From Pseudobutyrivibrio sp. (lineage in GTDB: Bacteria > Bacillota > Clostridia > Lachnospirales > Lachnospiraceae), in contig JAFYYE010000003.1 of NCBI GenBank assembly GCA_017557715.1, forward strand, positions 1 through 14,682: a stretch of 14,682 bases of DNA. The letters run 5' to 3'. The position numbers were made by a program, and so were the translations under genes. The notes below the pieces were generated by a model. It was given only the letters and a program-made list of their open reading frames with translations, did no database searches and was not told the origin of the DNA. Shown here one piece after another: positions 1 to 7,366 of the stretch (its first letter is position 1; every line of letters begins with the position of its first letter).

Positions 1-726
1 ATTATCCAAAACCTCAGTAAAGGTTACTTCTTGGTTCTTTTGTACTGATTGCCATTCTCTATTAGGTATACTTATATTAAAGTTTTCAGCCTCATCCACT
101 ATCTCTACATTTGCTCTATTAACAGAAACAGTAGCGCCAGTAATATCTATATCCTCTGTTAGCTTGGCACTTCTTATATCCGATTCTTCCCACTGTACAT
201 ACTTTCCATACAGAATATACTGAAGCTGTATGTACTCCTCTGGAAATCGAGTCTTTAAGAATTCAATTTCAATCTTGTTGTAGTTTTTTACTTGCTTGTT
301 GCAAATATAAATAAGCTGATCCGGATTAAACACCTTTGATATAATCTCATTGTTATTGTCATACCAGGTGATTCTCATTTCAGCTGGCCAAGTATTATTA
401 AAGTACAGTGTAAGACCTGAGCTAGTGTGATATTCGTCAAAAACTACTGTAATTTTAGGATTGTGCTGAAAATCGCAAGAATACTGTGAGTATTCGCTAC
501 TCCAAAAAGCAATATCTGTAGGAGTGTCTGGCATAATTGTCTTGCTTCCATCAAGGATAAAACTGTTTCTGCCAAAGTATCCATAATCTTCGTGATTAAC
601 AACATCAGATTGGCCAAACAAAGAACTGTCGTTGAATGCTTGGCCGTTCTCATATGATACAGTCGCATCTTCCAGAGCTGTTATATCTATGAATTTCATT
701 TCTGCTTTACAACTTGTACGACTCAT
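1..726 (-). CDS. Distal tail / baseplate-associated protein, N-terminal 242 residues (runs off the left edge)
   Basis: The frame is open from an ATG at 726-724 to the window edge with no stop, so only the first 242 residues are seen. It begins MSRTSCKAEMKFIDITALED. AGGAG lies about nine bases upstream and overlaps the TAG stop of the preceding gene, which supports this start. The residues are rich in aromatics and predicted beta strand, with stretches such as SSGLTLYFNNTWP, MRITWYDNNN and IQLQYILYGKYVQW. I recall similar sequences after the tape measure in Clostridia siphophages, annotated as tail or baseplate proteins. Position after the tape measure and a small tail protein fits a role at the tail tip in host contact. 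No enzyme motif is visible in this part; a catalytic or fibre domain could follow beyond the edge. The tail role is well supported, the exact function is inferred. Confidence 0.75.
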   Translation of the reverse strand, partial: MSRTSCKAEMKFIDITALEDATVSYENGQAFNDSSLFGQSDVVNHEDYGYFGRNSFILDGSKTIMPDTPTDIAFWSSEYSQYSCDFQHNPKITVVFDEYHTSSGLTLYFNNTWPAEMRITWYDNNNEIISKVFNPDQLIYICNKQVKNYNKIEIEFLKTRFPEEYIQLQYILYGKYVQWEESDIRSAKLTEDIDITGATVSVNRANVEIVDEAENFNISIPNREWQSVQKNQEVTFTEVLDN

Positions 727-738
727 ATTTTTATACTC

Positions 739-1137
739 CTATTTTTTCTTTGTAGGCTTTTCGCTTGTCATTTTGAAGGTCAAAGATTTAAATGTTACAC
801 CGTGATCTAAAACCTTTTCTACCTCATCAGAGATACTTGAGAAGTAACCTTTGAATCTAAAATCAGATACTCCATTAGGCAGCACCACAACATGCATTCT
901 GTTCTCTGGGTCCGTAATATGCTCGAACAACCTGTTGTATGCAGCCTCATCATCTATGGTGCCGATATTAACAGTGTAGTTGTAATAAACACCTATTGTT
1001 TCCATTACAACTGTTCCCGCTTCATTTCTTTCAGCATATTTTTCCAAAAAATCAGCATTTCTTTTTATAGATACAAGGGGAATATCATAGAATATTCCGT
1101 CTATAGATATTCCCTGAGTGTATTTGCTAGAAGCCAT
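739..1137 (-). CDS. Small distal tail protein after the tape measure
   Basis: This protein has 132 residues, starting MASSKYTQGISIDGIFYDIP. AGGAGG lies six bases before the ATG and overlaps the stop of the tape measure gene, so the start is firm. The sequence looks like one small beta-rich domain (IDGIFYDIPLVSIKR near residues 12-26, RMHVVVLPNG near 80-89, FRFKGYFSSISDE near 93-105) and ends in a Lys-rich tail. I recall close relatives directly after tape measure genes in phages of Clostridia, usually annotated only as hypothetical. Position and size suggest a tail-tube-fold or distal-tail component at the tail tip, but no named family can be assigned from sequence alone. Its stop overlaps the ribosome site of the next tail gene, so the two are probably co-translated. 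Confidence 0.75.
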   Translation of the reverse strand: MASSKYTQGISIDGIFYDIPLVSIKRNADFLEKYAERNEAGTVVMETIGVYYNYTVNIGTIDDEAAYNRLFEHITDPENRMHVVVLPNGVSDFRFKGYFSSISDEVEKVLDHGVTFKSLTFKMTSEKPTKKK

Positions 1138-1147
1138 CTTTAACCTC

Positions 1148-3244
1148 CTAATTTACGGCTAGGCTTGTGCCTATGCGCTTATTCTCGTTTTGTACTAGTG
1201 GAAAGATAATCTCTCCGAGCTCTCTACCGTCAACAATCAACGAAGCCTTACCACTTCCAATATTGCCTAGTTTATCCGCAATAATATCCGCAAAATCATC
1301 CAGGTAACCTAAGTTATTTTCAAGCGGAAGAACTGCCTCTCTACCAGCTTCACCAATCTGAGCTAGTGTTGAGCCTGTTGTGATACCGCCGTTTGCTAGG
1401 CGAGGTAAATTAACCTTTGCCTCCCAATGTGGGATGTTCAGATTAAATGATTTTCCACCTAATACAGGAACCCAGTCTGGTATAGGTCCAAACTTAATAC
1501 TATTGATAGCATCAACAATAATGTTGACCATCTTTACAAATCCATTAGCAATTCCTTCTGCAACGGATATAAAGAAATTGCCAAACGACTTAAGAGCCTG
1601 TTTTCCATATTCAAGAGCTGCTGACCAATCTCCTTGCATTACTGCCTTAGCCATCTGGCCTAAAAGCTTAAATGCGTCTGTTAAATGTCCTAATGCCTCT
1701 TTACCATTGCCACCCATTTCGACAAGCTTAGCAAGGACTGTCACAACTAGTACAATTACTGTTACAATTCCTGCCGCTGCTGCTCCAAATGTTAAAAATA
1801 CACCTATTATCAATCCAATAGCAGACACCACTAAAAGACAAGTATTCTTTGCCGTTAAGCCATTCTCATTGATATCCTTTATTGCTAGAACTAATCCAGC
1901 TATAGAACCTACAATCAAAGCTATTCCTGCAACAATAGGACCACACAGGGCATATAAAGCACCTACAACAACCGAAAGACCAGCTATATAACCGATAAGG
2001 TTAGACCAGTTTACACCTTTCTGCCACATTTTCATGTAGTTATAAACCATCAAAGCAAGCCCCGCTATCACCAGAATTACACCAGCAATTGTTCCTAGTA
2101 CAGGACTAATCTTCATAAGACCTGTAAGAAAATCAAACACTTTCCAAGCTAAAAGACCTGCTCCGATAGCCATTACATATGGTAATATACCTTCCATAAT
2201 TTCCTTAATCTTCTGGACTCTCTCTACAAATTCATCAGAAATCTGCCCTTCTTCGAAAGCTGCACCGCCTGTTACTTCACCGCTTCCACCGGCTCCACTG
2301 GAATCCTTCTTATTAAGAACATTCAAATCATCAAAGGTAGCTAATTCGTTATTAGCTTTTTTCTGAGCATCGCCAGCTTTTTTAACACTCTTTGCATAGT
2401 TAATAGCCTGTTTAGATGCCTTGGTATAGGTAGTAGAACCACCTAAAGCTGCAAAGAATTTAGAAATCAGTTCGGCTGTACTTGATAACCATCCACATAA
2501 GGTTGCAAGTGCTGGCACAATCCAATTCATAATAGGTTCAAATGCAGCGGCCATATTATTTTTTAGTTCCGCTTGATTGCTCTTTAGCTGGGACATTGAA
2601 GCATTGTATCTATCAGAATACTGTGCTAGATTTTCAAAGCCCTCTTTCATGGCTCCAATCATTGCTCTAAAAACCTTAGTAAGCTGTGAAAAGATAAATA
2701 ATCTAACAGCAAGCTTTCTTATCCTCTTTCCTACCTTTTCAAATGATTCGCCCAATCTATTAACCAGGCTATTTTTCTTAGCAAGCTCATCATGTTTTTT
2801 ATTCAATACGTTAAGTTCAATTTCAGCATACTGAATCTCCTTTGTTAGCTTGTTGTACTGTTCAGTACCTATCTGCGACTCATAGCCTCCACCGGCTTCT
2901 AATAGAGCTTCCTTTTCGCCCCTGGCATACTCTAATGTATTTTCTAATTCAGCTGCATCATACTGCATCTTTCTATATGAGTTAGAGTCTGTCTTACCGC
3001 CTAAAGCTACAAACTTCGACATTCTATCGTCAAGCTTGGCCATAGCCTTTTCAGCATCGTTTATCTGCTTATTGATATCTTTAAGGTCCTGCGTTTCTAT
3101 CTTTGTATTTGAGAGCTCTTCTTTCTTCTGTTTAAGCCCTTCAACCTTATCAGACATCTTGACAATGCGATTCTCTAAGGTCGTTAGTTGAGTACTCGCA
3201 TTCTTTGTATCAATATTTGTCCTGATTGTAATCGCATTTGCCAT
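1148..3244 (-). CDS. Tail tape measure protein
   Basis: This 698-residue protein sets tail length and is held inside the tail tube until DNA is ejected. Residues about 12-165 are charged and heptad-like (coiled coil). Residues about 175-265 are amphipathic and contain a stretch typical of Firmicutes tape measures (MIGAMKEGFENLAQYSDRYN, 195-214). A Gly/Ser linker follows near 315-327, then several long hydrophobic segments between about 353 and 506 that could insert in the host membrane. The C-terminus carries the recurrent tape measure motif LANGGITTG...IGEAGREAVLPLE (616-641). TAGGAG lies eight bases before the ATG. By the usual 1.5 angstrom per residue rule the tail would be roughly 100 nm, which is short for a siphophage; this is an estimate. 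It follows the two tail chaperones, as is standard. Confidence 0.95.
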   Translation of the reverse strand: MANAITIRTNIDTKNASTQLTTLENRIVKMSDKVEGLKQKKEELSNTKIETQDLKDINKQINDAEKAMAKLDDRMSKFVALGGKTDSNSYRKMQYDAAELENTLEYARGEKEALLEAGGGYESQIGTEQYNKLTKEIQYAEIELNVLNKKHDELAKKNSLVNRLGESFEKVGKRIRKLAVRLFIFSQLTKVFRAMIGAMKEGFENLAQYSDRYNASMSQLKSNQAELKNNMAAAFEPIMNWIVPALATLCGWLSSTAELISKFFAALGGSTTYTKASKQAINYAKSVKKAGDAQKKANNELATFDDLNVLNKKDSSGAGGSGEVTGGAAFEEGQISDEFVERVQKIKEIMEGILPYVMAIGAGLLAWKVFDFLTGLMKISPVLGTIAGVILVIAGLALMVYNYMKMWQKGVNWSNLIGYIAGLSVVVGALYALCGPIVAGIALIVGSIAGLVLAIKDINENGLTAKNTCLLVVSAIGLIIGVFLTFGAAAAGIVTVIVLVVTVLAKLVEMGGNGKEALGHLTDAFKLLGQMAKAVMQGDWSAALEYGKQALKSFGNFFISVAEGIANGFVKMVNIIVDAINSIKFGPIPDWVPVLGGKSFNLNIPHWEAKVNLPRLANGGITTGSTLAQIGEAGREAVLPLENNLGYLDDFADIIADKLGNIGSGKASLIVDGRELGEIIFPLVQNENKRIGTSLAVN

Positions 3245-3256
3245 TTCTTAATTCTC

Positions 3257-3916
3257 CTATCGTAGTTTGTTAAATTCCTTAAGAGCCTCACTTTCTATTT
3301 CTTTTTTCTGCTGCTCTTTCTGCTTTTGCTCTTCCATCCATCTGTCGTAATCATCAATAGCTTTCTTTTCTTCGGTAGAATATTCCTTGTGAACTTCTGG
3401 CTTTTTCAAGTCATAAATCTTATGGCCTAGCTCTATAGCCTTGCGCTCTTCAGCTGATGCATTCTTATGAGGTTTTTTCTGTCTAATCTCTAGCACCTGC
3501 ATAAAGCTTGATTGCTCTCTAGGCATATTCCAAAGCAATCCACAGAACATCCACCAGTGCATATCTACTGTATTTAAATCAATGTGATATATCTGTAAGA
3601 AGTCAGCATATATTCTCCACTGATCTACATCAAAATCCATTACCTTTTTCTGATTGTCTATCTTAACATTGTCGTGATGCCAGCCAGACATAAACCAAGT
3701 GATACACTCTTGGAGCTCTTCATTGGTCCGTGGAAATTCTCTAATAGAACCATCTTCGTCACAAAAAAGGAGCTGGAGCATTAGTTCAGATTTCTCTGCT
3801 GTGCTCAGCTCCGTATCATCTTGTAGCAACTGTATCTGTATGCCTATCTGGAACCACGTATTTACTTCATAGCCATTCCATTTAATTGGAAGCTCATCTA
3901 GAAATACGTTATTCAT
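3257..3916 (-). CDS. Gp15-type tail assembly chaperone
   Basis: The 219-residue product matches my memory of the bacteriophage Gp15 family (PF06854). It has an acidic, aromatic N-terminal half, DFDVDQWRIYADF at 94-106 and the hallmark HWWMFCGLLWNMP at 120-132. The C-terminal ~45 residues (about 175-219) are Lys/Glu/Gln-rich and probably helical or coiled. Gp15 proteins lie between the first tail chaperone and the tape measure, matching the place of lambda GT, and are thought to hold the tape measure while the tube polymerises around it. The gene begins three bases after the TAA stop of the previous gene, with only a weak ribosome site (GGGTAAG), so translation is likely coupled to that gene. 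It is a separate cistron and not a frameshift extension. Confidence 0.9.
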   Translation of the reverse strand: MNNVFLDELPIKWNGYEVNTWFQIGIQIQLLQDDTELSTAEKSELMLQLLFCDEDGSIREFPRTNEELQECITWFMSGWHHDNVKIDNQKKVMDFDVDQWRIYADFLQIYHIDLNTVDMHWWMFCGLLWNMPREQSSFMQVLEIRQKKPHKNASAEERKAIELGHKIYDLKKPEVHKEYSTEEKKAIDDYDRWMEEQKQKEQQKKEIESEALKEFNKLR

Positions 3917-3919
3917 AAT

Positions 3920-4450
3920 TTACTTACCCATCTGTCTCTGAATCAATTCTTCCTTAGTGTAATTGTGCCTGCCCTTTCCACCTCTTCGATTAATGTTGTA
4001 CTTTTTCTTGTTAAGCTCGAAACGTGTGTGGTAGGTATCATTAACTATAGGAATCATCTTATCTAAGAAATCCATAAGAGCATATTCATCAGGGATATAG
4101 TCTGGATTAAGTACCAGGTGCTCTGAATAAACACCCTCTATTGTTCCTTCACCAAAAGCAATATCAATCTCTGAACAAATTTGCTTAAGGCTCTCAATAT
4201 GCAGCCTACAGGTATCAACTACCTTATCGTGATTGTATTCAGTTACATTTTCGTATTTCTTCTTTAATTCCTTATCCTTCTGCTCTACTTCAGCAGAGAT
4301 TGCTTCAATGTTAGTTATCATCTGAGCAAATCTATTAGGAGCGTCTGGATCCGAAATATCTAATGAGATTGTATGTAGTGGCTCACCCTTTACATTATTA
4401 ATTACTACATCAATAATACTATCTTCCGCTAAATCAAAACTTTTTACCAT
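3920..4450 (-). CDS. First tail assembly chaperone (lambda gpG-like position)
   Basis: I place the start at ATG 4450-4448 (176 residues, starting MVKSFDLAEDSIID). An AAGAGAGG ribosome site lies eight bases upstream. The longest open frame would begin at a TTG at 4480, but that would put a hairpin and the ribosome site inside the coding sequence. The protein is acidic and largely helical, with a Lys/Glu-rich stretch in its first half and a basic end (KKKYNINRRGGKGRHNY). It resembles the small uncharacterised protein usually paired with Gp15 in Clostridia phages; DUF6673 is my best guess and is unconfirmed. Position between major tail protein and Gp15 makes a tail chaperone role likely. The GGTGGAAAGGG stretch near the 3' end resembles the lambda slippery site, but both alternative frames stop within about ten codons. 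Confidence 0.8.
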   Translation of the reverse strand: MVKSFDLAEDSIIDVVINNVKGEPLHTISLDISDPDAPNRFAQMITNIEAISAEVEQKDKELKKKYENVTEYNHDKVVDTCRLHIESLKQICSEIDIAFGEGTIEGVYSEHLVLNPDYIPDEYALMDFLDKMIPIVNDTYHTRFELNKKKYNINRRGGKGRHNYTKEELIQRQMGK

Positions 4451-4458
4451 TTTTCCAT

Positions 4459-4500
4459 CCTCTCTTAAATCGGGTATCAAAGAGAGGTAGACACCCGATT
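4459..4500 (-). promoter_or_regulatory. Hairpin/anti-ribosome-site switch in the chaperone leader
   Basis: On the minus strand AATCGGGT (4500-4493) and ACCCGATT (4475-4468) form a perfect 8-bp stem. Its loop holds CCTCTCTT (4487-4480), the exact reverse complement of AAGAGAGG (4466-4459), the ribosome site of the downstream chaperone gene. The two helices interleave. They therefore either form an H-type pseudoknot or act as alternative structures, and the second helix hides the ribosome site. This is read directly from sequence; a role in limiting chaperone translation relative to the major tail protein is inferred. Confidence 0.55.
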
Positions 4501-4506
4501 ATGTAA

Positions 4507-4527
4507 AATAGTTGAACTGAAACTATT
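4507..4527 (-). terminator. Weak AT-rich hairpin after the major tail gene
   Basis: AATAGTT and AACTATT form a perfect 7-bp inverted repeat with a 7-base loop, six bases downstream of the major tail protein stop. On the minus strand the hairpin is followed by TTAC, giving only a short T run counted with the end of the stem. The stem has a single G-C pair, so it would be a weak attenuator or an mRNA 3' end at best. It may help keep tail tube mRNA more abundant than chaperone mRNA, but this is speculative. Confidence 0.25.
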
Positions 4528-4533
4528 AAACAC

Positions 4534-5025
4534 CTATGCTGCTGGTGTAAATACCCAAGCTCCCTCAGAGTATGTGATTGTACCCTCTACAACATCACCA
4601 TTTCCGTGAATCTGAATAGCTGATACAAGAGTGTCACCGCCTGCACCACCTGTTGAGCTTGGTGCTACTGTTACAGGTACTCTGATAGCATTGAATACAC
4701 CAGTACTTACAGTGTCTGTCTTGTAGAATCTGTAGTAATTAGTATTGCAGCCATCACCTGTTGGGAACTTCTTAAATAGATCATCTACTGTGTTCTGAAC
4801 ATCATCCGAGAGATACTCTCTTTCAGCATCAATCGAAAGCTCATAACCCTTGATTGTATTAGAAGCATTCTTCTGATTGATGTACTGCTTAGACTCAGAA
4901 TTAGGGCTCCAATCCTCTTTTAAATCTGTGAATCCATCTCCAAGCTCAACAATGTTTGAAGCATTGCCGTTCATTAAGAGACCGATATCAAGGAGTGAAA
5001 CCATATTAGTTCTATCCTTAGCCAT
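4534..5025 (-). CDS. Major tail (tube) protein
   Basis: This 163-residue protein is placed between the connector genes and the tail chaperones, the standard site of the tube protein that polymerises around the tape measure. It starts MAKDRTNMVSLLDIGLLMNG, with AGGAGG eight bases upstream and overlapping the stop of the previous gene. Features typical of tube proteins are a FTDLKEDWSPNSESKQYINQ stretch near residues 32-51, an acidic central region (SDDVQNTVDDLFKKFP), a YYRFYKTDT strand, a Gly/Ser-rich loop (SSTGGAGGD) and a final beta hairpin (GTITYSEGAWVFTPA). There is no additional C-terminal Ig-like domain, unlike some tube proteins. It is followed by an 83-base leader with two inverted repeats before the next gene. 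Confidence 0.9.
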   Translation of the reverse strand: MAKDRTNMVSLLDIGLLMNGNASNIVELGDGFTDLKEDWSPNSESKQYINQKNASNTIKGYELSIDAEREYLSDDVQNTVDDLFKKFPTGDGCNTNYYRFYKTDTVSTGVFNAIRVPVTVAPSSTGGAGGDTLVSAIQIHGNGDVVEGTITYSEGAWVFTPAA

Positions 5026-5037
5026 TTTTATATCCTC

Positions 5038-5487
5038 CTATTTTTTGTAATAAAATTTAACATTAATAGTGCACGTATACTCTTCGTAGCCATTCTCTTT
5101 AGCATCCATTTTGAATACCGGAGACATTCTTTCGATGCTCTCTAACTCCATATGCTCATCCTGGAAGGTCGCTGTACAAGTCTCCAACCAATTAGCTAAT
5201 TCGCCTAAGAATATACTGGCATTCTTGCGCCCCTTGTTGCTAGTTGGATTTGACTTGTAGATAAGTCTCATTGGGATAACTCCCTTATAAGAACCGCTTA
5301 TATACTTGCTTATGTAATGTGCACCCTGCATTGTAAAGATGCCTATTCCCTCTTTAGCCGTTAAGCTCTGCCACTGTATGGACTGTGCATCTGCTTTGAA
5401 CGGTAATTCAGGATATTTAGATACAAGATAAAAGATAGCTAAACCAGCTGTCTCTTGATTGCTTATACTCATTGGCTGCTGTGTCAT
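5038..5487 (-). CDS. Tail terminator / tail completion protein (minor capsid 3-like position)
   Basis: The product has 149 residues. It sits directly before the major tail gene, where the tail terminator that caps the tube is normally encoded. It has an alternating helix-strand pattern, with an Asn/Lys loop (KSNPTSNKGRKNASIFL), an amphipathic helix (ELANWLETC) and a C-terminal strand ending in KFYYKK. This is the pattern of small alpha/beta tail terminator proteins, and it resembles Firmicutes proteins annotated as minor capsid protein 3 (PF12691). AGGAGG lies eight bases before the ATG, and only one base separates it from the previous stop, so the gene is surely co-translated with it. The family assignment is from memory of the pattern and could be wrong; the connector/terminator role follows mainly from position. 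Confidence 0.72.
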   Translation of the reverse strand: MTQQPMSISNQETAGLAIFYLVSKYPELPFKADAQSIQWQSLTAKEGIGIFTMQGAHYISKYISGSYKGVIPMRLIYKSNPTSNKGRKNASIFLGELANWLETCTATFQDEHMELESIERMSPVFKMDAKENGYEEYTCTINVKFYYKK

Positions 5488-5488
5488 G

Positions 5489-5899
5489 CTATCTTCCTCC
5501 TACCTCCAAATGTGGAATTAACTCGAATTTATCAACACTTGTTATCTGATAAACACCATCAAAATTAGCTTTCATGTGATTAAAAAAATCGCCTGTTACC
5601 TCTTCATAAGAAGCATCTCCTACTACAAAGAAATCTTTCTCTTGGCAAAGGGTAAATGCCTCAGACTTATCATCCAATTGAGACCAAGCTACAGGCTCCA
5701 TAAATGGTTTTTTCAAGCCTTCTAACTTTATGTGTAGCTTTGCACTATCTGCATCAGCCGAACCGCTTTTAGAAACATTTAGGCCCTTTGTTTCAATCAA
5801 TCTAACATTATGAAGCACTGTAGGATACCAGGTTTCATCTTCCATTAAATCCTCTGTCGCGTGGTTGAAGATGGTTACTGTCTTGTTATAAAGCAACAT
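5489..5899 (-). CDS. Head closure / head-tail connector protein
   Basis: The product has 136 residues, starting MLLYNKTVTIFNHATEDLME. It resembles connector proteins of Clostridia phages annotated as minor capsid protein 1 or DUF6751: a strand with the phrase TVLHNVRLIETKG near residues 27-39, an AKLHIKLEGLKK strand, a FVVGD turn, and the C-terminal ITSVDKFELIPHLEVGGR, which matches the usual ITSV...HWEVGG ending. Head closure proteins form a ring below the portal-adaptor and join to the tail. TAGGAGG lies six bases before the ATG and overlaps the TAG of the adaptor gene. I am confident that it is a connector-ring protein, less so about the exact Pfam name. Confidence 0.78.
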   Translation of the reverse strand: MLLYNKTVTIFNHATEDLMEDETWYPTVLHNVRLIETKGLNVSKSGSADADSAKLHIKLEGLKKPFMEPVAWSQLDDKSEAFTLCQEKDFFVVGDASYEEVTGDFFNHMKANFDGVYQITSVDKFELIPHLEVGGR

Positions 5900-5909
5900 A
5901 TCCTACCTC

Positions 5910-6320
5910 CTAGATTCCGGCATATAAAAGCCCTGTATCTGACAGATAAGGCTTGATAATGTCGTATTCAACCTTTCTTCTGCTGTTGCTATCTGTAATA
6001 GCCTTGGAATAGATTGTTTCAGTATGCCCATAAGTGATTGATTCATTACCAGAGCTTATAGCCTTAATGTTTCCTTCATAATTACCAGAGCTTGCATTGT
6101 CTTCAATAGTGTTAAGCTTGTGCATAAATTCCATTAGAGCACATACTGCCTTCTGGATTCTGTCTCCGTAGAGCTCGATAGCGTCATCGTTAATATTGCC
6201 AAATGTTAAATAATTCAATTCATCTGTAGCTTTCATCAGCCACTTGGGGAATTCAGCTTGGCTGACTTCATCCCCATAATATGAATTTGAATAAAAACTA
6301 TATGTAGTTAGGTCAGCCAT
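5910..6320 (-). CDS. Head-tail adaptor (gp6/gp15-like connector)
   Basis: The protein has 136 residues, starting MADLTTYSFYSNSYYGDEVS, mostly helical. Motifs include AEFPKWLMKATDELNYLTFG (22-41), then AVCALMEFMHKL and a C-terminal DIIKPYLSDTGLLYAGI. The short N-terminal element, a helix with a hydrophobic-aromatic core and a C-terminal Tyr-rich tail match helical adaptors that bind below the portal, as in HK97 gp6 and SPP1 gp15. Ser/Thr/Gly-rich residues in the middle (SSGNYEGN, SSGNESITYGH) are probably a loop. It follows the capsid genes and precedes the head closure gene, the standard location. AGGAG lies nine bases before the ATG, inside the end of the small upstream gene. Confidence 0.8.
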   Translation of the reverse strand: MADLTTYSFYSNSYYGDEVSQAEFPKWLMKATDELNYLTFGNINDDAIELYGDRIQKAVCALMEFMHKLNTIEDNASSGNYEGNIKAISSGNESITYGHTETIYSKAITDSNSRRKVEYDIIKPYLSDTGLLYAGI

Positions 6321-6326
6321 AGCTTC

Positions 6327-6455
6327 TTACTCCTCTTTACCTGATCCCTTTGTCTCTGGCTCTTTTTCAGCTTTCTTAGGAGCAGAGGCAGCCTTAGCTG
6401 CCCCGTTGTCCTTATTCTTCTTAGCTGGAGCCTTTGTTAAACCTACAGCTCTCAT
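6327..6455 (-). CDS. 42-residue Lys/Ala-rich basic protein downstream of the major capsid
   Basis: A short frame runs from ATG 6455-6453 to TAA 6329-6327, with an ideal AAGGAGG six bases upstream, so it is very probably translated. It begins MRAVGLTKAPAKKNKDNGAA and ends ETKGSGKEE. It is low in complexity: Lys, Ala, Glu and Pro dominate and there is no hydrophobic core, so it is probably disordered. It lies eleven bases after the major capsid stop and six before the adaptor start. Related phages often carry a small protein here, some with a HeH/LEM or Rho-N-like domain; this one has no such domain and may be a reduced version. A role in head completion or DNA contact is a guess. Confidence 0.72.
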   Translation of the reverse strand: MRAVGLTKAPAKKNKDNGAAKAASAPKKAEKEPETKGSGKEE

Positions 6456-6466
6456 AACACGCCTCC

Positions 6467-7351
6467 TTATGCTTTGTGATGAACGTAAATACCAGCCACC
6501 TTATTCTCATAAGCATCTACTAAGCCGTACTTTCTGTACTTCATAGCGTATGCATCAGCATCCTGGTTCTCCTCTGGAGTGATGATGTTGTTTGCAATAT
6601 GCTTATTGAACTTAAGCACTGCTGGCTTATGTACGATCATAAAGTTAATATCCTTACCAGCTACATCGCTTGCACCTGTAGATACATGTTTCTTGTATCC
6701 ACCAGCAGTTTCACCCGATGTAGTACCATCGAGTAAGTCAATAGCTGTGTAGAATCTGCCCTGTGGCACTACAATCTTGCCAGCAAATGAAGCCATAACC
6801 TCACGGCTCTTTGTTGTATCCATATCACGGATAAGACCATTAAGAGCAGCTGTGATAAAGAGATATCTTTTCTCTGTTGGTACCTCATCGTCTGTCATAC
6901 CGTCAACTGCTGCTGCAAGTGCAGAAATAACATCTGCGCCTGTAGAAAGAGTGCCTGTAGCTGTGCTGATTCCATCCTTACCACAAAGAGTAGCGAATGT
7001 GAAAGCATCTGCCTCTGGTGCAACTTTAGTTCTAAGGAACTGAGCATTGAGCTGACCGAATGCAACTTCTGCTGTCTCCTCATTATCAAGGTAATCTACA
7101 GAGAGCTTACGGCCTCTGTCGTAGTTGAATTGTACTGTTTCATACTCAAGGCTTACATCGCCGTTAACGTAACCAGAGTTACGTGAGTAATCAGCAAGAC
7201 CGTCCATTGAAATCTTTGGAATCATGATTTCATTAGACTTAGCACCCTGTTTAGCTGTATTTGGATCAGAATCCAAAACAGATGTTAATGATGCTGCCTG
7301 GTACACTTCATCAAGAAGTGCTGTGTAGTTTTTTGATAACTGAATTGCCAT
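6467..7351 (-). CDS. Major capsid protein (HK97-fold type)
   Basis: The protein has 294 residues, starting MAIQLSKNYTALLDEVYQAA. It has the features of Firmicutes phage capsid proteins: an N-terminal helix, an EIMIPKISMDGLADYSRN stretch, an extended loop followed by QFNYDRGRKLSVDYLDNEE, a long alpha helix (LNAQFLRTKVAPEADAFTFA), a central helix (DVISALAAAVDGM) and the C-terminal strand PAVLKFNKH...YENKVAGIYVHHKA. This corresponds to the E-loop, spine helix and P and A domains of the HK97 fold. There is no N-terminal delta domain, consistent with the separate scaffold gene just upstream. GGAGG lies nine bases before the ATG. No protease gene is present, so maturation would not need prohead cleavage by a dedicated enzyme; this last point is inference. 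Confidence 0.92.
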   Translation of the reverse strand: MAIQLSKNYTALLDEVYQAASLTSVLDSDPNTAKQGAKSNEIMIPKISMDGLADYSRNSGYVNGDVSLEYETVQFNYDRGRKLSVDYLDNEETAEVAFGQLNAQFLRTKVAPEADAFTFATLCGKDGISTATGTLSTGADVISALAAAVDGMTDDEVPTEKRYLFITAALNGLIRDMDTTKSREVMASFAGKIVVPQGRFYTAIDLLDGTTSGETAGGYKKHVSTGASDVAGKDINFMIVHKPAVLKFNKHIANNIITPEENQDADAYAMKYRKYGLVDAYENKVAGIYVHHKA

Positions 7352-7366
7352 CTTCTTTGTCCTCCG

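Noticed and set aside
444..668. Minus-strand frame of 74 codons inside the first tail gene
   Set aside because: It is out of frame within the 242-residue tail protein, which has a proper ribosome site and start.
1380..1991. Plus-strand open frame of about 200 codons opposite the tape measure gene
   Set aside because: It is antisense to a clear tape measure, has no convincing ribosome site and a composition expected of the shadow of Ala/Ile/Val-rich helices.
3940..4000. Programmed frameshift at GGTGGAAAGGG joining the two tail chaperones
   Set aside because: The heptamer T-GGA-AAG does not allow good re-pairing, and both alternative frames stop before the second gene.
4451..4480. Longer start (TTG at 4480) for the first tail chaperone
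   Set aside because: It would be a rare start codon with no ribosome site in front, and the good AAGAGAGG site serves the ATG at 4450.
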